Both the position numbers and the translations under genes were made by a program. From a virus, in IMG/VR virus record IMGVR_UViG_3300030103_003525, positions 1 to 58,212 of that record: 58,212 nucleotides of DNA; one strand, written 5' to 3'. Under the pieces are notes generated by a model, which searched no databases, was not told the DNA's origin, and saw only the letters and a list, made by a program, of their open reading frames with translations. The first letter of the stretch is position 1; each line of letters opens with the position of its first letter. Shown here in pieces: positions 1 through 10,112 of the stretch.

Positions 1-92
1 CTAGTATTATTAGGTCTGTGAACTAATAGTGGTACGGATGCAGATTGATTTACTTGTAAAGCAACATTAGGAGTTGAAGTTCCAATTCCTAC
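1..92. repeat. Direct repeat copy A (92 bp, window edge)
   Basis: The first 92 bases recur exactly at 57905-57996. The next base differs (g here, t there) and a few more match. On the minus strand both copies read in frame as a fibre repeat that begins VGIGTSTPNVALQVNQ. The repeat may reflect real internal repetition of the fibre gene, or an assembly break inside a repetitive gene. Confidence 0.95.
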
Positions 93-3000
93 GTTTCCAC
101 TACTTGACTGAACAAAAAACGCAGATAAAGCATTATCTCCAACTACGTTAAAATCTACATCAAAAGCATCTTTATTTATTCTTACCTCTGAAGTTGATAT
201 ATAAACTTGATTTCTAGCAGCAGCTATTAAACTAATTTGATCGTTACCTAAAGTAGTTCCGTTTCCAAAAACTATAGCTGCTGGCCCTGACCCTGTTTCA
301 GAAAAATTAGTTATAAACTTAGTATATATTCCTCCATTAACAGAAAGCTTTGGATTTTCTATGAAGCCACTAGCTCTTTCTGATGTATGATTAACCATCA
401 CTTGACCACCACTTCCTATACGCATTTTTTCATTACTATCTGTGAAAAAGAGCAATGGATGGGCTGAATAAGTACCAATAACCGCATTAGTATTTTGAGC
501 GTATACTAATAGTGTTGCGCTGTTTGTAGTGTCAACAATTCTTAATGTCGGACTCGAAGCACTTTCTAAATGTAATAAACTACTTGGATTATTAGTACCA
601 ATTCCTAATTTACCTGCGCTAGTAAGTCGCATTTTTTCTGAACCAGCAACTTCATAGGCTTGATCGGATGCTGAATTAACCACTAATCCACCACCAGCAG
701 ATGAGAAAACAATATTGCTTGAATTATCTGTATCTGTTAAAGTAAGAGCTGGTGTAGCATTTGAAATTGTAATATCACCCTTAAAAGTTGCGGTTTTATC
801 GTGATTTAGCGTTAAAGCAGTTCCTAGTCCTGAATTAAATACTAGGTTAGAATTACTCCCTGTATCAGTATTTTTAATTGCACTCCAATTATTACTTGAG
901 CCATTTGTATCATTTTTTATTGCTAAACCAGTTCCATCTATATTTAAAGAATGTGAAGCAGTATATAATCCTGTTCCACCTAAACCAATATCTCCCGCAA
1001 AAGTTGCGTTACCACCAGAAGCTAGTGTAATTGCGTTTACAGAACCACCACCAGTTTGTAACGTCATACCCGCATCGGCAACTATTCCTGAACCACTAAA
1101 AGTAAAATTCCCAACATCAAGTGAGCCTGCAAAAGTTGCATTTTGTGATGTGTTTATTGTTAAAGCTCTTGTATTTCCAGTTTTTAATGAAAATGAATGT
1201 GATGTTGATGTTCCTAAAGACATATCAGTAGTAGCATCATCATAACTCCAATCACTTGCTACTGCACCACCACTCCTTTGCGCCCAGAAAATTGGCGCAC
1301 TATTACCTGCTGTATAAACACCATTTGCTGTTACATCTCCTGAAAAAGTTGAGTTTCCTGAACCATTTATAATTAAAGCACTTCTAGCATCAGTTTCATC
1401 TCTAATAATAAAATCATCATTACTTCCAACATATTGAATCCAACTTTGAGAGCCTGTAGTATTAGTTAATCTTAATATTGGCGCACTAGCACTAGTAATG
1501 GTAACATCTCCTGCAAAATTTGCGTTACTTAAAACAGAAAATTGCTCAGTTGCAGCTATAAAGTTAGTTGGTTCAGTTGATGAAGAAGTGCTTGTAGATT
1601 CTGGGTAAATGTTACCCCTTGATATACTTGCTGTTATAGCTAATTCTGCAAATGTACCTAGCTTTACATATAAGTCTGTACTAAGGTTGTCTACATCAAC
1701 TTGACCAAAACCTAAAACTGGACTACCTGTTTGACCACTTTTTTCAAGTTGGTAAAATATTAAATCATAGTTGTTGTCATTATTTAACTGGCCGTAAGCA
1801 TTAATTTCACTTGAAAATATACCATCGCTATAAGAATGTCCACCTACCATTTGTAGTTTAAATCTTGCAGATTGAGCAGATGTTACTCTAGCTATTTTAT
1901 ACCAATGACCGTTATTAGAAACTGTGTTTGGAACTGCCCAAGTATAAGACTTTGCAGTACCATCTGATCCTATACCTCCTGCAAAAGTTGCATTTTGTGA
2001 TGAGTCTATTGTTAGAGCAGTTGTACCACTTGTATTAACAATAAAAGTGTCATTTCCACTAAAACCAAAAAGAGTATTAGAATCTCCTACGTGAGCAATA
2101 TATTCTGGTATGTATACTCTAGCACCAAATTCTGCTGCACCAGCATCTGACATATCTAAGGTTAGAGCTGTTACCGAGCTGCCATTATCATTGCCAAAAA
2201 ACTTTATATCACCATCTTGCCTAGCAGCAACTATATGGAAATTATTTCCATTTTTTGTAAATCTGCCAAATTCAGTTCCAGCTACTTTTAGTCTAACATC
2301 ACTACCACCAGCATCTAAAATAATATCATCTGCGGAATCAATAATTATATTTTCACTAGCTGAACCTTGTATTAATAAATTATCATCTGCATCATCACCA
2401 ATGAAATGACTATCTCCAAATGTAATATCTCCTGTTACAGTAACCCCCGTGCTTGTAGTTGCAATCTTTTTAGAGTTGTTGTAATAAAGCTCTACTTGAG
2501 CATTACCTCTTGCAATTATAGCATCTTCACCACCTTGAGTATATATAAAAATATCATCAGCTGATTGCAATACTAAATCATCGCTACCTGACTTTATATA
2601 TAAATCTCCTGTTGCCCCAGATATTGATTCAACATAACTATGAGTTCCATCGTGATAAATCTGAAGGTCTTTTCCTGAACCTAAAGCTATTCTCGACTTG
2701 TCTGGCCACTTAGTAAATGCAGCTGTTGTTGCTCCACCAGAGTAAGTTGCACTACCGCCATCTACTACAAAATAATCAAATGAACCACCATTGCCATCGT
2801 CATTTGTAAAAACTATATTACCATCATTTGCTTTTTGTACTATATCAAAAGAGCCTGTGAAATTTTGTAAAGTAGTTTTAGATCCATTAAAAAACATATT
2901 AAAATTTGCTGACGTGCCAAGTTGTAATTTTTTATTGTCTGCTAAACTTACATCTCCTGCAAAAGTTGCGTTACCCGAAGTGTCTACTCTAAGTAATTGT

Positions 3001-6000
3001 AAATTTGTTCCTGACCTATCTAAATTAAAAGAATTAGTTGCTTGGTCTATGCGGAAGCCATAATGTATTGTGCTATCAGTTGGTTGTATACTTAAAGCAA
3101 CATCTCCAGCTGTATTACTTCTTGGTCTTCTTGCTTGAACATCACCATCTGAACTTATCTCAAACCTATGACCCGCTGTTCCGCCAGCTGTTGCGTCATA
3201 TACATAAAACGCACTAGCAGCGTTAGCACCTGTAGCACTACCGCCAGTACCTATTCTAAATTCTCTTGCTGCCTTAACCGCTAGTTCTGCATAACTATTA
3301 GTAACAGTTTTTTCAATCATTAAACCTCTAGTATCGCCAGATGTGCTTTTTATGTGAAGCTGTAGCGAGGGAGAGGTAGTACCAATTCCTAATCTACCTG
3401 CGCTAGTAACAGTAAGAACTGTTGATCCAGCGTTTTGAACAGCTATTCCTTCGCTATTTATACTATTTAATATTATCTTACCCGTTGTGTCAGTGTTTAT
3501 TTCTGATCTAGTTCCGTTGTTTGCTCTATTTAAAATAAGCTTGTTTCCAGATAGAAGTCTAATATCACCATCAACTGTTACGCGATCAAAAGGATTATTA
3601 GTTCCAATTCCTAACCTATTATTAGTGTTATCCCAATAAAGATTAGCACTACTACTTATTGAATTTGTTCCATCCCAAAATGCTACCCTAGTAGCAACAC
3701 CACTTCCATTTACTCCAAGAGTTCTTTCTATTACATTACCTGAAGAGTCAACAGCTAGTGCTTTTACTGGAGTTCCTGTTACTGTACCACTTCCGTAAGC
3801 ACTTAACTTTAATGCTCCAGAAGAAGATATACGCATTTTTTCTGTTCCTGCGCCAGTAGAACCTGCACTACCTGTATGAAATCTTATATTAGTGGCAGGC
3901 TCTCCAAGACCTGTTCCTCCACCTAAATAAAGTTGATTTTCTCCATTTACTCCATCATACAAAATTGCGGTTGCTTTGTTTCCAGTATAAGCACCGCCCA
4001 TAAACCTCAAGCTAGAATTTGTATTAGAACTAGAACTTGAACGACCAGTAATTAATCCATTTGTATTTATAACTTCAACTTCTCCTGAAAAAGTTGCATT
4101 ATTATTTCCATCTAATCTTAATGCTGTTGAAGCACCACTACCATCATATGTTTGAAATGATAAACTATAATTATTAACTAAACCTTCTATAATACGCGCA
4201 TCTCCGTTTGCCCAATCAAGCATACCACCTGAAGGAAGATCAAACTCTGGAGCAGAAACATTTCCTGAAAAAGTTGCATTTTGTGATGAGTCTAATAATA
4301 ATGCTCTTGTTAATGCTGATCCTGTTTCTGTAAAAAATCCTAAACTGCTTATTGCACCACTGCCTCGTAATGCTTGTATTCTTGCCATAAACCTATTGGC
4401 AGTGTCATTAGAACTTGATTTAAAATCAATATTGTAACCTCCACCGTTATCAATATTATCGTTATCAAAAAGAAGCTGAGTAGTGGGAGAAGTTTGAGAT
4501 CCTGATTCGTGTGATATTGTTACAGTCCCACTAACTTCCAACTTAGCAGTAGGGTTAGTATTTCCAATACCCACATCACCTCCATTAAAGTAACTATCTC
4601 CAGCAGTAGATATTTGTACTTGTGCTTGCTCTCCATTAGAGTACATCTTATAAACAGCATTATCACTACTGTCTATCTCCATCTTAAAAGATAAAGTGTC
4701 ATCAGTATCTTCTTTTATGATAAAAGCATTTGAGTTTGTAGCTGAATGTATTTCAAGTTTTGCAGCAGGATTATTAGTGCCAATTCCTACGTTGCCGTCA
4801 CTTTTAATACGCATTTTTTCTGAACGTGTCCCATTGTGGCGTGTACTAAAAACTAAGTTTCCAGAACTAACATTACTTGTTTGAACTACACCTATAGAAG
4901 CCTCTGCTGTTGTCTGTCCACTATAACCTGTTACACTAAATCTAATATTAGCAAACTGATTACTTCCACTAGTGTTTTTCTTTTCTATTCTAAAAGTTTT
5001 TTGATATGCAGATGCATCATAAACTACGCTAGAATCATCTTTAACAACAAGTTTAGAATCAACCGAAGATCCTGTACCAATTCCTACGTTACGACTACTA
5101 TTAATACGCATTGCTTCGCCACCATTTGTTTCAAATAGAATATTTTTATTTGCGTCTTCTGCATATAATTTTAAGTCTCCATCTGTTTTTATTGTAGCTG
5201 TTCCCGTACCTACATTTCTAAAAAGAATTTCTTTAGATCCATTAGCTGCGCTATCTAGCCTTAAAGTATTTCCTGTACCAAATATTTCTAATGGCGCACC
5301 CGGCACGTCAGTCCCTATACCTAACCTATCATTAGTGTTGTCCCAATAAAGATTTGCGTTGCTTGATAATGCTGAAGTGCTTGACCAAAAAGCAACTCTT
5401 GTAGCTACACCTGTTCCAGTTACAGTTCCAGATCCACCACCAGAACCTTCTATGATATTACCTGAAGAATCTACTTGTAACGTATATGCGGCTGTGCCTG
5501 TATGCGTTCCGGATCCATAAGAATTTAACTGAACTTTACCACCAGATTTAATACGCATTCTTTCTGAACCAGCAGTAGAAAAACCTATCTCATCTGTTGC
5601 TGGATGAAAAAATCCTGTGTCTGTATTTCCTTCGAATATTATAGATGGAGCAGCAGCATTTCCTCCTCCTGTATTAACTGTTCCTGAAACAGTAACACCT
5701 GTGCTTGTTGTTTCAATCTTATTTACATTATTATGTCTAAGATTAACTCCACCATCACCTACGGCTTGTATTGCTAATTCAGTGCCTTGAACATAAAGTA
5801 AAAAGTCATCAGCGGATTTTAGTATTAAATCATCTCCAGTATTGCTAATTGTAAAGTCTCCATTAGTATTAGTGATATAGCTGTCAGTAGAATCGTGAGA
5901 TATACTGAGATCATTATCAGCACCAAATGTTACTCTTTTATTATCTGCTAAACCTACGTTTCCTGCGAAAGTTGCTGTTGTGGGCGTTAATGAAAATTGC

Positions 6001-7586
6001 TCACCACTTACTGAACCTGAAGGAAACATTCTTATGGTAGTTCCAACTGCCGCTAGTGTGGGTTTACCAGCACTATATCCACCGTCCCAGCCAATGTCAT
6101 TATTGTTAGGTAAAAGAATACCTCCTGTTACTGTAACTCCCGCACTTGTAGTTTCAAACTTTTTAGAATTGTTATGAAAAAACTCTACAGCCCCACCATT
6201 ATTAGCATTAATGAATTGACCACTCCCATCTGCATTTGCTAAACGTAAATTGTTAGCTCTTATGTATAAATCTCCTGTTCCTGCATCGTCTATATAACTA
6301 TTAGAACCATCGTGATAAATCTGTAAATCAGACCCTACTCCAAAAACAGCTTTACCCGTTGTAGCAGAGCTTGAGTCTCCAAGATATAAGCTTGCAGAAT
6401 TACCAATATTAATATCTCCACTTGTGGTTAAAACATTTCCAGCAAATGTGATTGGTGTGTTACCTAGTGTTGAAGATACACCAGATCCTTGCCATCCAGC
6501 TACCGTGCCTCCTGTACCTGTACCCGTATGTAAAGCAACAGTTTCATTCTTCCATTTACTACTAGCTGAATCGTAAACAAGGAATTGATTGTCAGCTATA
6601 GATGTTATAGTTACATCATCAATATTATTAACTCCTAAAACGACAGTACCGGTTAATCCATTTACTGAAGTAACAGCATCTGTAGAGTCAGACTTTTGCC
6701 AAACAGCACCATCATATATACATAGATCTCCTATTTCAAAAGATATACTTCCACTACCTAAGTTTTGAGTACCCGCAACACTTACACGATATACATCTCC
6801 TGATGTTCCTGTGCCATCAGCAAGGGTTGGAGTATTAGTACTTGCGTTCCACGTTCCTAAGTAAAGAAATACGCTAGATGGTAATTGTGAAGTTGGAATT
6901 TTACCACCACCATCAAGAGTAGCAACACCATTAGCAGCGGCTCTTTGACTAAGAGGAATAAATCTTCCATCTATATCTACAGTTATAGTATTTGTATCTC
7001 TTTTAGTAAGAGTAATAACTCCGTTTGCTGTATCAAAAGCAGCAGAGGTAATAGTCTCATTATATGCTGCCGTCCAAGTAGCTTGAGTGGCATCTGTAGG
7101 TAGACTGTAACCAGTATCAAATCCTAAAGCTAGTGTTCCTGATGTTGTTACTGGATTACCACTTATATCAAAACCCGTAGGAACAGACATATTTACACTA
7201 GTAACAGTTCCAGTTGTAGAGTTTATAGTTATAGTATCTGTAGTAGCATTTGTAGTTATAGTTACTCCAGTTCCTCCAACGAAGGTAAGTGAGTTCGTTA
7301 ATGAAGAGGCGACAACGTCTGTTTGGCCAGAGACGATAAGTCGATTAAATATACCTACAGTTCTATTCTCCCATTGATCTTCTTGAGAGTTATATACTAT
7401 TAACTGATTATCTAAAGGGTTTGTTATAGATGGAGAAAATACATCATCAACAGTGCTACCACCTACAGACCCACGTATCTTAGCGAGTAAGGTGAAATAA
7501 GTAACTGTTTTATTTTTCTTTGTGCTTGGATCAAATAATGTAAACTGATCCTCTGGAGCTATTCTAAAATCTACTTGTACGGCCAT
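1..7586 (-). CDS. Giant tail-fibre protein, N-terminal part (runs off the window edge)
   Basis: An open minus-strand frame starts at ATG 7586 (begins MAVQVDFRIAPEDQFTLFDP) and stays open for 2528 codons to the window edge. I spot-checked the frame near 1010, 2972 and 5978. The body is a low-complexity beta-rich repeat array. A NATFAGD-like motif occurs about ten times, alternating with VGIGTxxP and GSEKMR blocks. A longer unit beginning GVATRVAFW and ending RLGIGT occurs at least twice. This is typical of long phage side fibres that bind host surface glycans. The start follows a -7 box by 4 nt, directly downstream of the portal gene. The rest of the protein is very probably the frame at 58212-55120, which carries the chaperone domain. 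A direct circular join of base 1 to base 58212 is out of frame, so some sequence is missing or the link runs through the 92-bp repeat. Host receptor is not predictable. Confidence 0.85.
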   Translation of the reverse strand, partial: MAVQVDFRIAPEDQFTLFDPSTKKNKTVTYFTLLAKIRGSVGGSTVDDVFSPSITNPLDNQLIVYNSQEDQWENRTVGIFNRLIVSGQTDVVASSLTNSLTFVGGTGVTITTNATTDTITINSTTGTVTSVNMSVPTGFDISGNPVTTSGTLALGFDTGYSLPTDATQATWTAAYNETITSAAFDTANGVITLTKRDTNTITVDIDGRFIPLSQRAAANGVATLDGGGKIPTSQLPSSVFLYLGTWNASTNTPTLADGTGTSGDVYRVSVAGTQNLGSGSISFEIGDLCIYDGAVWQKSDSTDAVTSVNGLTGTVVLGVNNIDDVTITSIADNQFLVYDSASSKWKNETVALHTGTGTGGTVAGWQGSGVSSTLGNTPITFAGNVLTTSGDINIGNSASLYLGDSSSATTGKAVFGVGSDLQIYHDGSNSYIDDAGTGDLYIRANNLRLANADGSGQFINANNGGAVEFFHNNSKKFETTSAGVTVTGGILLPNNNDIGWDGGYSAGKPTLAAVGTTIRMFPSGSVSGEQFSLTPTTATFAGNVGLADNKRVTFGADNDLSISHDSTDSYITNTNGDFTISNTGDDLILKSADDFLLYVQGTELAIQAVGDGGVNLRHNNVNKIETTSTGVTVSGTVNTGGGNAAAPSIIFEGNTDTGFFHPATDEIGFSTAGSERMRIKSGGKVQLNSYGSGTHTGTAAYTLQVDSSGNIIEGSGGGSGTVTGTGVATRVAFWSSTSALSSNANLYWDNTNDRLGIGTDVPGAPLEIFGTGNTLRLDSAANGSKEILFRNVGTGTATIKTDGDLKLYAEDANKNILFETNGGEAMRINSSRNVGIGTGSSVDSKLVVKDDSSVVYDASAYQKTFRIEKKNTSGSNQFANIRFSVTGYSGQTTAEASIGVVQTSNVSSGNLVFSTRHNGTRSEKMRIKSDGNVGIGTNNPAAKLEIHSATNSNAFIIKEDTDDTLSFKMEIDSSDNAVYKMYSNGEQAQVQISTAGDSYFNGGDVGIGNTNPTAKLEVSGTVTISHESGSQTSPTTQLLFDNDNIDNGGGYNIDFKSSSNDTANRFMARIQALRGSGAISSLGFFTETGSALTRALLLDSSQNATFSGNVSAPEFDLPSGGMLDWANGDARIIEGLVNNYSLSFQTYDGSGASTALRLDGNNNATFSGEVEVINTNGLITGRSSSSSNTNSSLRFMGGAYTGNKATAILYDGVNGENQLYLGGGTGLGEPATNIRFHTGSAGSTGAGTEKMRISSSGALKLSAYGSGTVTGTPVKALAVDSSGNVIERTLGVNGSGVATRVAFWDGTNSISSSANLYWDNTNNRLGIGTNNPFDRVTVDGDIRLLSGNKLILNRANNGTRSEINTDTTGKIILNSINSEGIAVQNAGSTVLTVTSAGRLGIGTTSPSLQLHIKSTSGDTRGLMIEKTVTNSYAELAVKAAREFRIGTGGSATGANAASAFYVYDATAGGTAGHRFEISSDGDVQARRPRSNTAGDVALSIQPTDSTIHYGFRIDQATNSFNLDRSGTNLQLLRVDTSGNATFAGDVSLADNKKLQLGTSANFNMFFNGSKTTLQNFTGSFDIVQKANDGNIVFTNDDGNGGSFDYFVVDGGSATYSGGATTAAFTKWPDKSRIALGSGKDLQIYHDGTHSYVESISGATGDLYIKSGSDDLVLQSADDIFIYTQGGEDAIIARGNAQVELYYNNSKKIATTSTGVTVTGDITFGDSHFIGDDADDNLLIQGSASENIIIDSADDIILDAGGSDVRLKVAGTEFGRFTKNGNNFHIVAARQDGDIKFFGNDNGSSVTALTLDMSDAGAAEFGARVYIPEYIAHVGDSNTLFGFSGNDTFIVNTSGTTALTIDSSQNATFAGGIGSDGTAKSYTWAVPNTVSNNGHWYKIARVTSAQSARFKLQMVGGHSYSDGIFSSEINAYGQLNNDNNYDLIFYQLEKSGQTGSPVLGFGQVDVDNLSTDLYVKLGTFAELAITASISRGNIYPESTSTSSSTEPTNFIAATEQFSVLSNANFAGDVTITSASAPILRLTNTTGSQSWIQYVGSNDDFIIRDETDARSALIINGSGNSTFSGDVTANGVYTAGNSAPIFWAQRSGGAVASDWSYDDATTDMSLGTSTSHSFSLKTGNTRALTINTSQNATFAGSLDVGNFTFSGSGIVADAGMTLQTGGGSVNAITLASGGNATFAGDIGLGGTGLYTASHSLNIDGTGLAIKNDTNGSSNNWSAIKNTDTGSNSNLVFNSGLGTALTLNHDKTATFKGDITISNATPALTLTDTDNSSNIVFSSAGGGLVVNSASDQAYEVAGSEKMRLTSAGKLGIGTNNPSSLLHLESASSPTLRIVDTTNSATLLVYAQNTNAVIGTYSAHPLLFFTDSNEKMRIGSGGQVMVNHTSERASGFIENPKLSVNGGIYTKFITNFSETGSGPAAIVFGNGTTLGNDQISLIAAARNQVYISTSEVRINKDAFDVDFNVVGDNALSAFFVQSSSGNVGIGTSTPNVALQVNQSASVPLLVHRPNNT

Positions 7587-7590
7587 AGCA

Positions 7591-7598
7591 CAAATTTA
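7591..7598 (-). promoter_or_regulatory. Bacteroidetes-type -7 box before the fibre gene
   Basis: The minus strand reads TAAATTTG, a match to TAnnTTTG, then TGCT and the ATG at 7586. Transcription would start at or next to the ATG, giving a leaderless mRNA. No clear -33 TTTG is visible. Confidence 0.5.
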
Positions 7599-7627
7599 CA
7601 AAAAGAAAGGGGGCGGGTTACCTTCGC

Positions 7628-10075
7628 CTATTGCTGTTCTTCATTGAGAAGAACGTCTACAATATTCTCTTCATCCTCAAGCTCAGACCTTTCTCCTTTT
7701 CTTTGGGAGATTAACTTGCTTTGCTGAACAGCTTGCTTTTTGACACGCTCGTCTTTGCGGTCTTCTTTCTCGCTTTCTAAGGTTTGTTTAACGCCAGACT
7801 CTATCCTTTGCTCGGCAATACCGAAGTTACCTTTTAAGTTTTCAAGCTGCATCTTTAACTCATACTCCAATTGCATAAGTTGAGCTTTTGCCTGAGTCTC
7901 TATCTGTATTCTTTGAGCGTCAATCTGAGCTTTCATCTGCTCCTCTTGCATTTTTCCTTGAGAGCTAGCCATCGCTGTTTGCTGATTCATCTGTGCTTGC
8001 ATCTGAGAATTCATAGCAGCAGTTTCTTGTTGCTGTTTAATCCTCTTTTTTCTACGAACAACTAGTAGTCTTTCCGCTTGGTCAATATCTCTTAGTTGCC
8101 TAATTGCAATTGCGTCTTCTAAGTCAATCTCTTTCTGAGCTAAAGCTACTTGAATATTTTGCTCTAAGTAAGCCTTGTCTACATCATTCATATCACTAAC
8201 GACACGAACACCAAAATTATACATAGGTAGCTTAGAGAAAGAACTAAGAACACTCATATTCTCTTTACCTATAGCCTTTTCATACGCTTGATACAATATA
8301 GTCTTAGGAGGAATTATTTGTAAGCATTTAACTATATCTTCGCAAACCCTTCTGTATAAAACTAAAGAGGCGTTTGTTATATCATATAAAGCATTATTTC
8401 CTGCCGCTAATTGCTGTTGTCTAACACCTACTAGCTGATCTCCCTTTGGAGATGTGCCATCCATAACCTCATTGATACCCGTAGCATCACGAATCATCCT
8501 TAAATAATGATTGTATAAAGCTATAAGCTCATTGATATTTCTGATGGTATTGTCTAAAGGACGAACGGGTGGGTTTTGAAATCCTCCTTCCGGGTTCTTA
8601 CTCCTATAGTAGAAGACACCTGTCTGTTCGTAGATGTCTTGAATATCTAGTGGTTGCAACTCTCCTCCCCGACCTAATTGGACATTTTCTAGTCCTTCGA
8701 TATCGACAAGAAGACCGTCTGGCTTTGCCTTAGCAATTGCTTGCTGAATCTTGAGGTGAGACAATTGTAGCTGATCTGCGAATCCTATTACTCCAGAAAC
8801 TATGGATTTAGGGATCATTCTTCGGATGTTTGTTGCAATCGCACTATAGCTCATACGTGTACGGCTTAGGTCGTGTACATTCTTTGGTACATTCTTTTTT
8901 AAGCCATAATTATATATGTGTTCTGTTCCTATGATAAAGCAACCACCATATAGCGTAGAGTTCTGCATATAAACAGCCTCTCTATCATAAACACTATTTG
9001 TTGGTGCTGAGTACTTATTTCCTTTATGGTAAAAACCAATATTTCCATAAGCAGATTCTTTCTTTTCGAATATAACATTGTCTACACTCACGAACTCAAA
9101 GTCCATAACCTGTATAGTGTACTCGTCATATCCATAGTTATATCTATCAAGGTTACCATCGTATGTTGAAGAGCCTATTATGTTAGGGTTATTACCATAT
9201 CGGTTCATAACCGTCTTAGCCATATTCTTATACTGCTCTTCTGTAAACTGATTTCCAGCGACTCTCTTCAACTCAGATATAGACATCCTTTCAATATGTC
9301 CAGCATAAACGATATCAGAGAAGTTAGGATCGTCAGTATAGCTATGAATAAAGTAAGCGGGATCTACATACTTAGTTACAATTCCATAGTTAGGGTCATT
9401 CTCTCTCTTGACAACAGCCATACCTACATTAACTAAATCTTCTACATTCCTTCTGTAGATACGCTCATCAAAATCATTCCAAGAAAGAGTTAGGTTAATG
9501 CCTATCTGTGATGCGACTTCAGCAGCAGTTTTTAGGTTAGACTCTAGGAATATCTCTACCTCCTCTGGCGTTTCGGGAAGTTGTGATGGGTCTACTCTTA
9601 CTTTTAATCCAGAAGCTTTTGCTTCTTCAATGCTTTCTCTTTCTTCAACTCGAATCTTAATTTTATTTTTCTCAATGTCTTTTTCACTCCTAGATAAAGG
9701 GTCTATAGCCTCTACATTAGGATACATCTTAGAAGAAAGAATTTTATTTACTACAATTTTTACAAACTTAGGAACGATTGGCACTGGAGTCCAATCTAGT
9801 GACAGCATAGATCCATCACCGTTATTCGGGTCTAAAGAAGACAGTATTTGTTTATATATTGAGGTATCTTGAGTCCCGTTTGCATAATCCCTTGACACTT
9901 CAAATTCCCTCCACCTTTTGGAGTATAGAGAGCCATCAATATCTACGCCCCCCCATTGAGAGTATATTGCTTTAGCATACTGTAACCCATATTGCTTTGT
10001 TAGCTTTTTGGGCTGCTCCGCTAACGGATCAGGAAAAATAGACTCATAATTTGATGAGCTTCCAGTGTAATTCAT
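7628..10075 (-). CDS. Portal protein (crAss-like/podoviral type)
   Basis: This 815-residue protein would form the dodecameric ring at the DNA-packaging vertex. It follows the large terminase, as portals usually do. The N-terminal half is mixed alpha/beta with a portal-like core. From about residue 680 to the end it is a long Gln/Glu/Lys-rich helix (repeated QAQ/KAQ segments), like the helical barrel or C-terminal extension of large podoviral and crAss-like portals. The length fits that group and exceeds most siphoviral portals. It has its own -7 box (10095-10102) and a leader of about 19 nt. Assignment rests on order, size and general resemblance, not on a catalytic motif. Confidence 0.8.
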   Translation of the reverse strand: MNYTGSSSNYESIFPDPLAEQPKKLTKQYGLQYAKAIYSQWGGVDIDGSLYSKRWREFEVSRDYANGTQDTSIYKQILSSLDPNNGDGSMLSLDWTPVPIVPKFVKIVVNKILSSKMYPNVEAIDPLSRSEKDIEKNKIKIRVEERESIEEAKASGLKVRVDPSQLPETPEEVEIFLESNLKTAAEVASQIGINLTLSWNDFDERIYRRNVEDLVNVGMAVVKRENDPNYGIVTKYVDPAYFIHSYTDDPNFSDIVYAGHIERMSISELKRVAGNQFTEEQYKNMAKTVMNRYGNNPNIIGSSTYDGNLDRYNYGYDEYTIQVMDFEFVSVDNVIFEKKESAYGNIGFYHKGNKYSAPTNSVYDREAVYMQNSTLYGGCFIIGTEHIYNYGLKKNVPKNVHDLSRTRMSYSAIATNIRRMIPKSIVSGVIGFADQLQLSHLKIQQAIAKAKPDGLLVDIEGLENVQLGRGGELQPLDIQDIYEQTGVFYYRSKNPEGGFQNPPVRPLDNTIRNINELIALYNHYLRMIRDATGINEVMDGTSPKGDQLVGVRQQQLAAGNNALYDITNASLVLYRRVCEDIVKCLQIIPPKTILYQAYEKAIGKENMSVLSSFSKLPMYNFGVRVVSDMNDVDKAYLEQNIQVALAQKEIDLEDAIAIRQLRDIDQAERLLVVRRKKRIKQQQETAAMNSQMQAQMNQQTAMASSQGKMQEEQMKAQIDAQRIQIETQAKAQLMQLEYELKMQLENLKGNFGIAEQRIESGVKQTLESEKEDRKDERVKKQAVQQSKLISQRKGERSELEDEENIVDVLLNEEQQ

Positions 10076-10094
10076 TTAGTAAATGCTTTGTGTA

Positions 10095-10102
10095 CAAAGA
10101 TA
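10095..10102 (-). promoter_or_regulatory. -7 box TATCTTTG before the portal gene
   Basis: The minus strand reads TATCTTTGTACA between the terminase stop and the portal ATG (10075). The same extended box recurs at 14638-14645, and TATCTTTG also occurs at 16779-16786 and 45703-45710. It matches the Bacteroidetes -7 consensus TAnnTTTG. Confidence 0.5.
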
Positions 10103-10112
10103 CAGATAAGAA

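Noticed and set aside
2110-2409. Plus-strand frames within 1-7586 (also near 2791, 4696 and 5980)
   Set aside because: They are shadows of the minus-strand fibre frame, which is open throughout.
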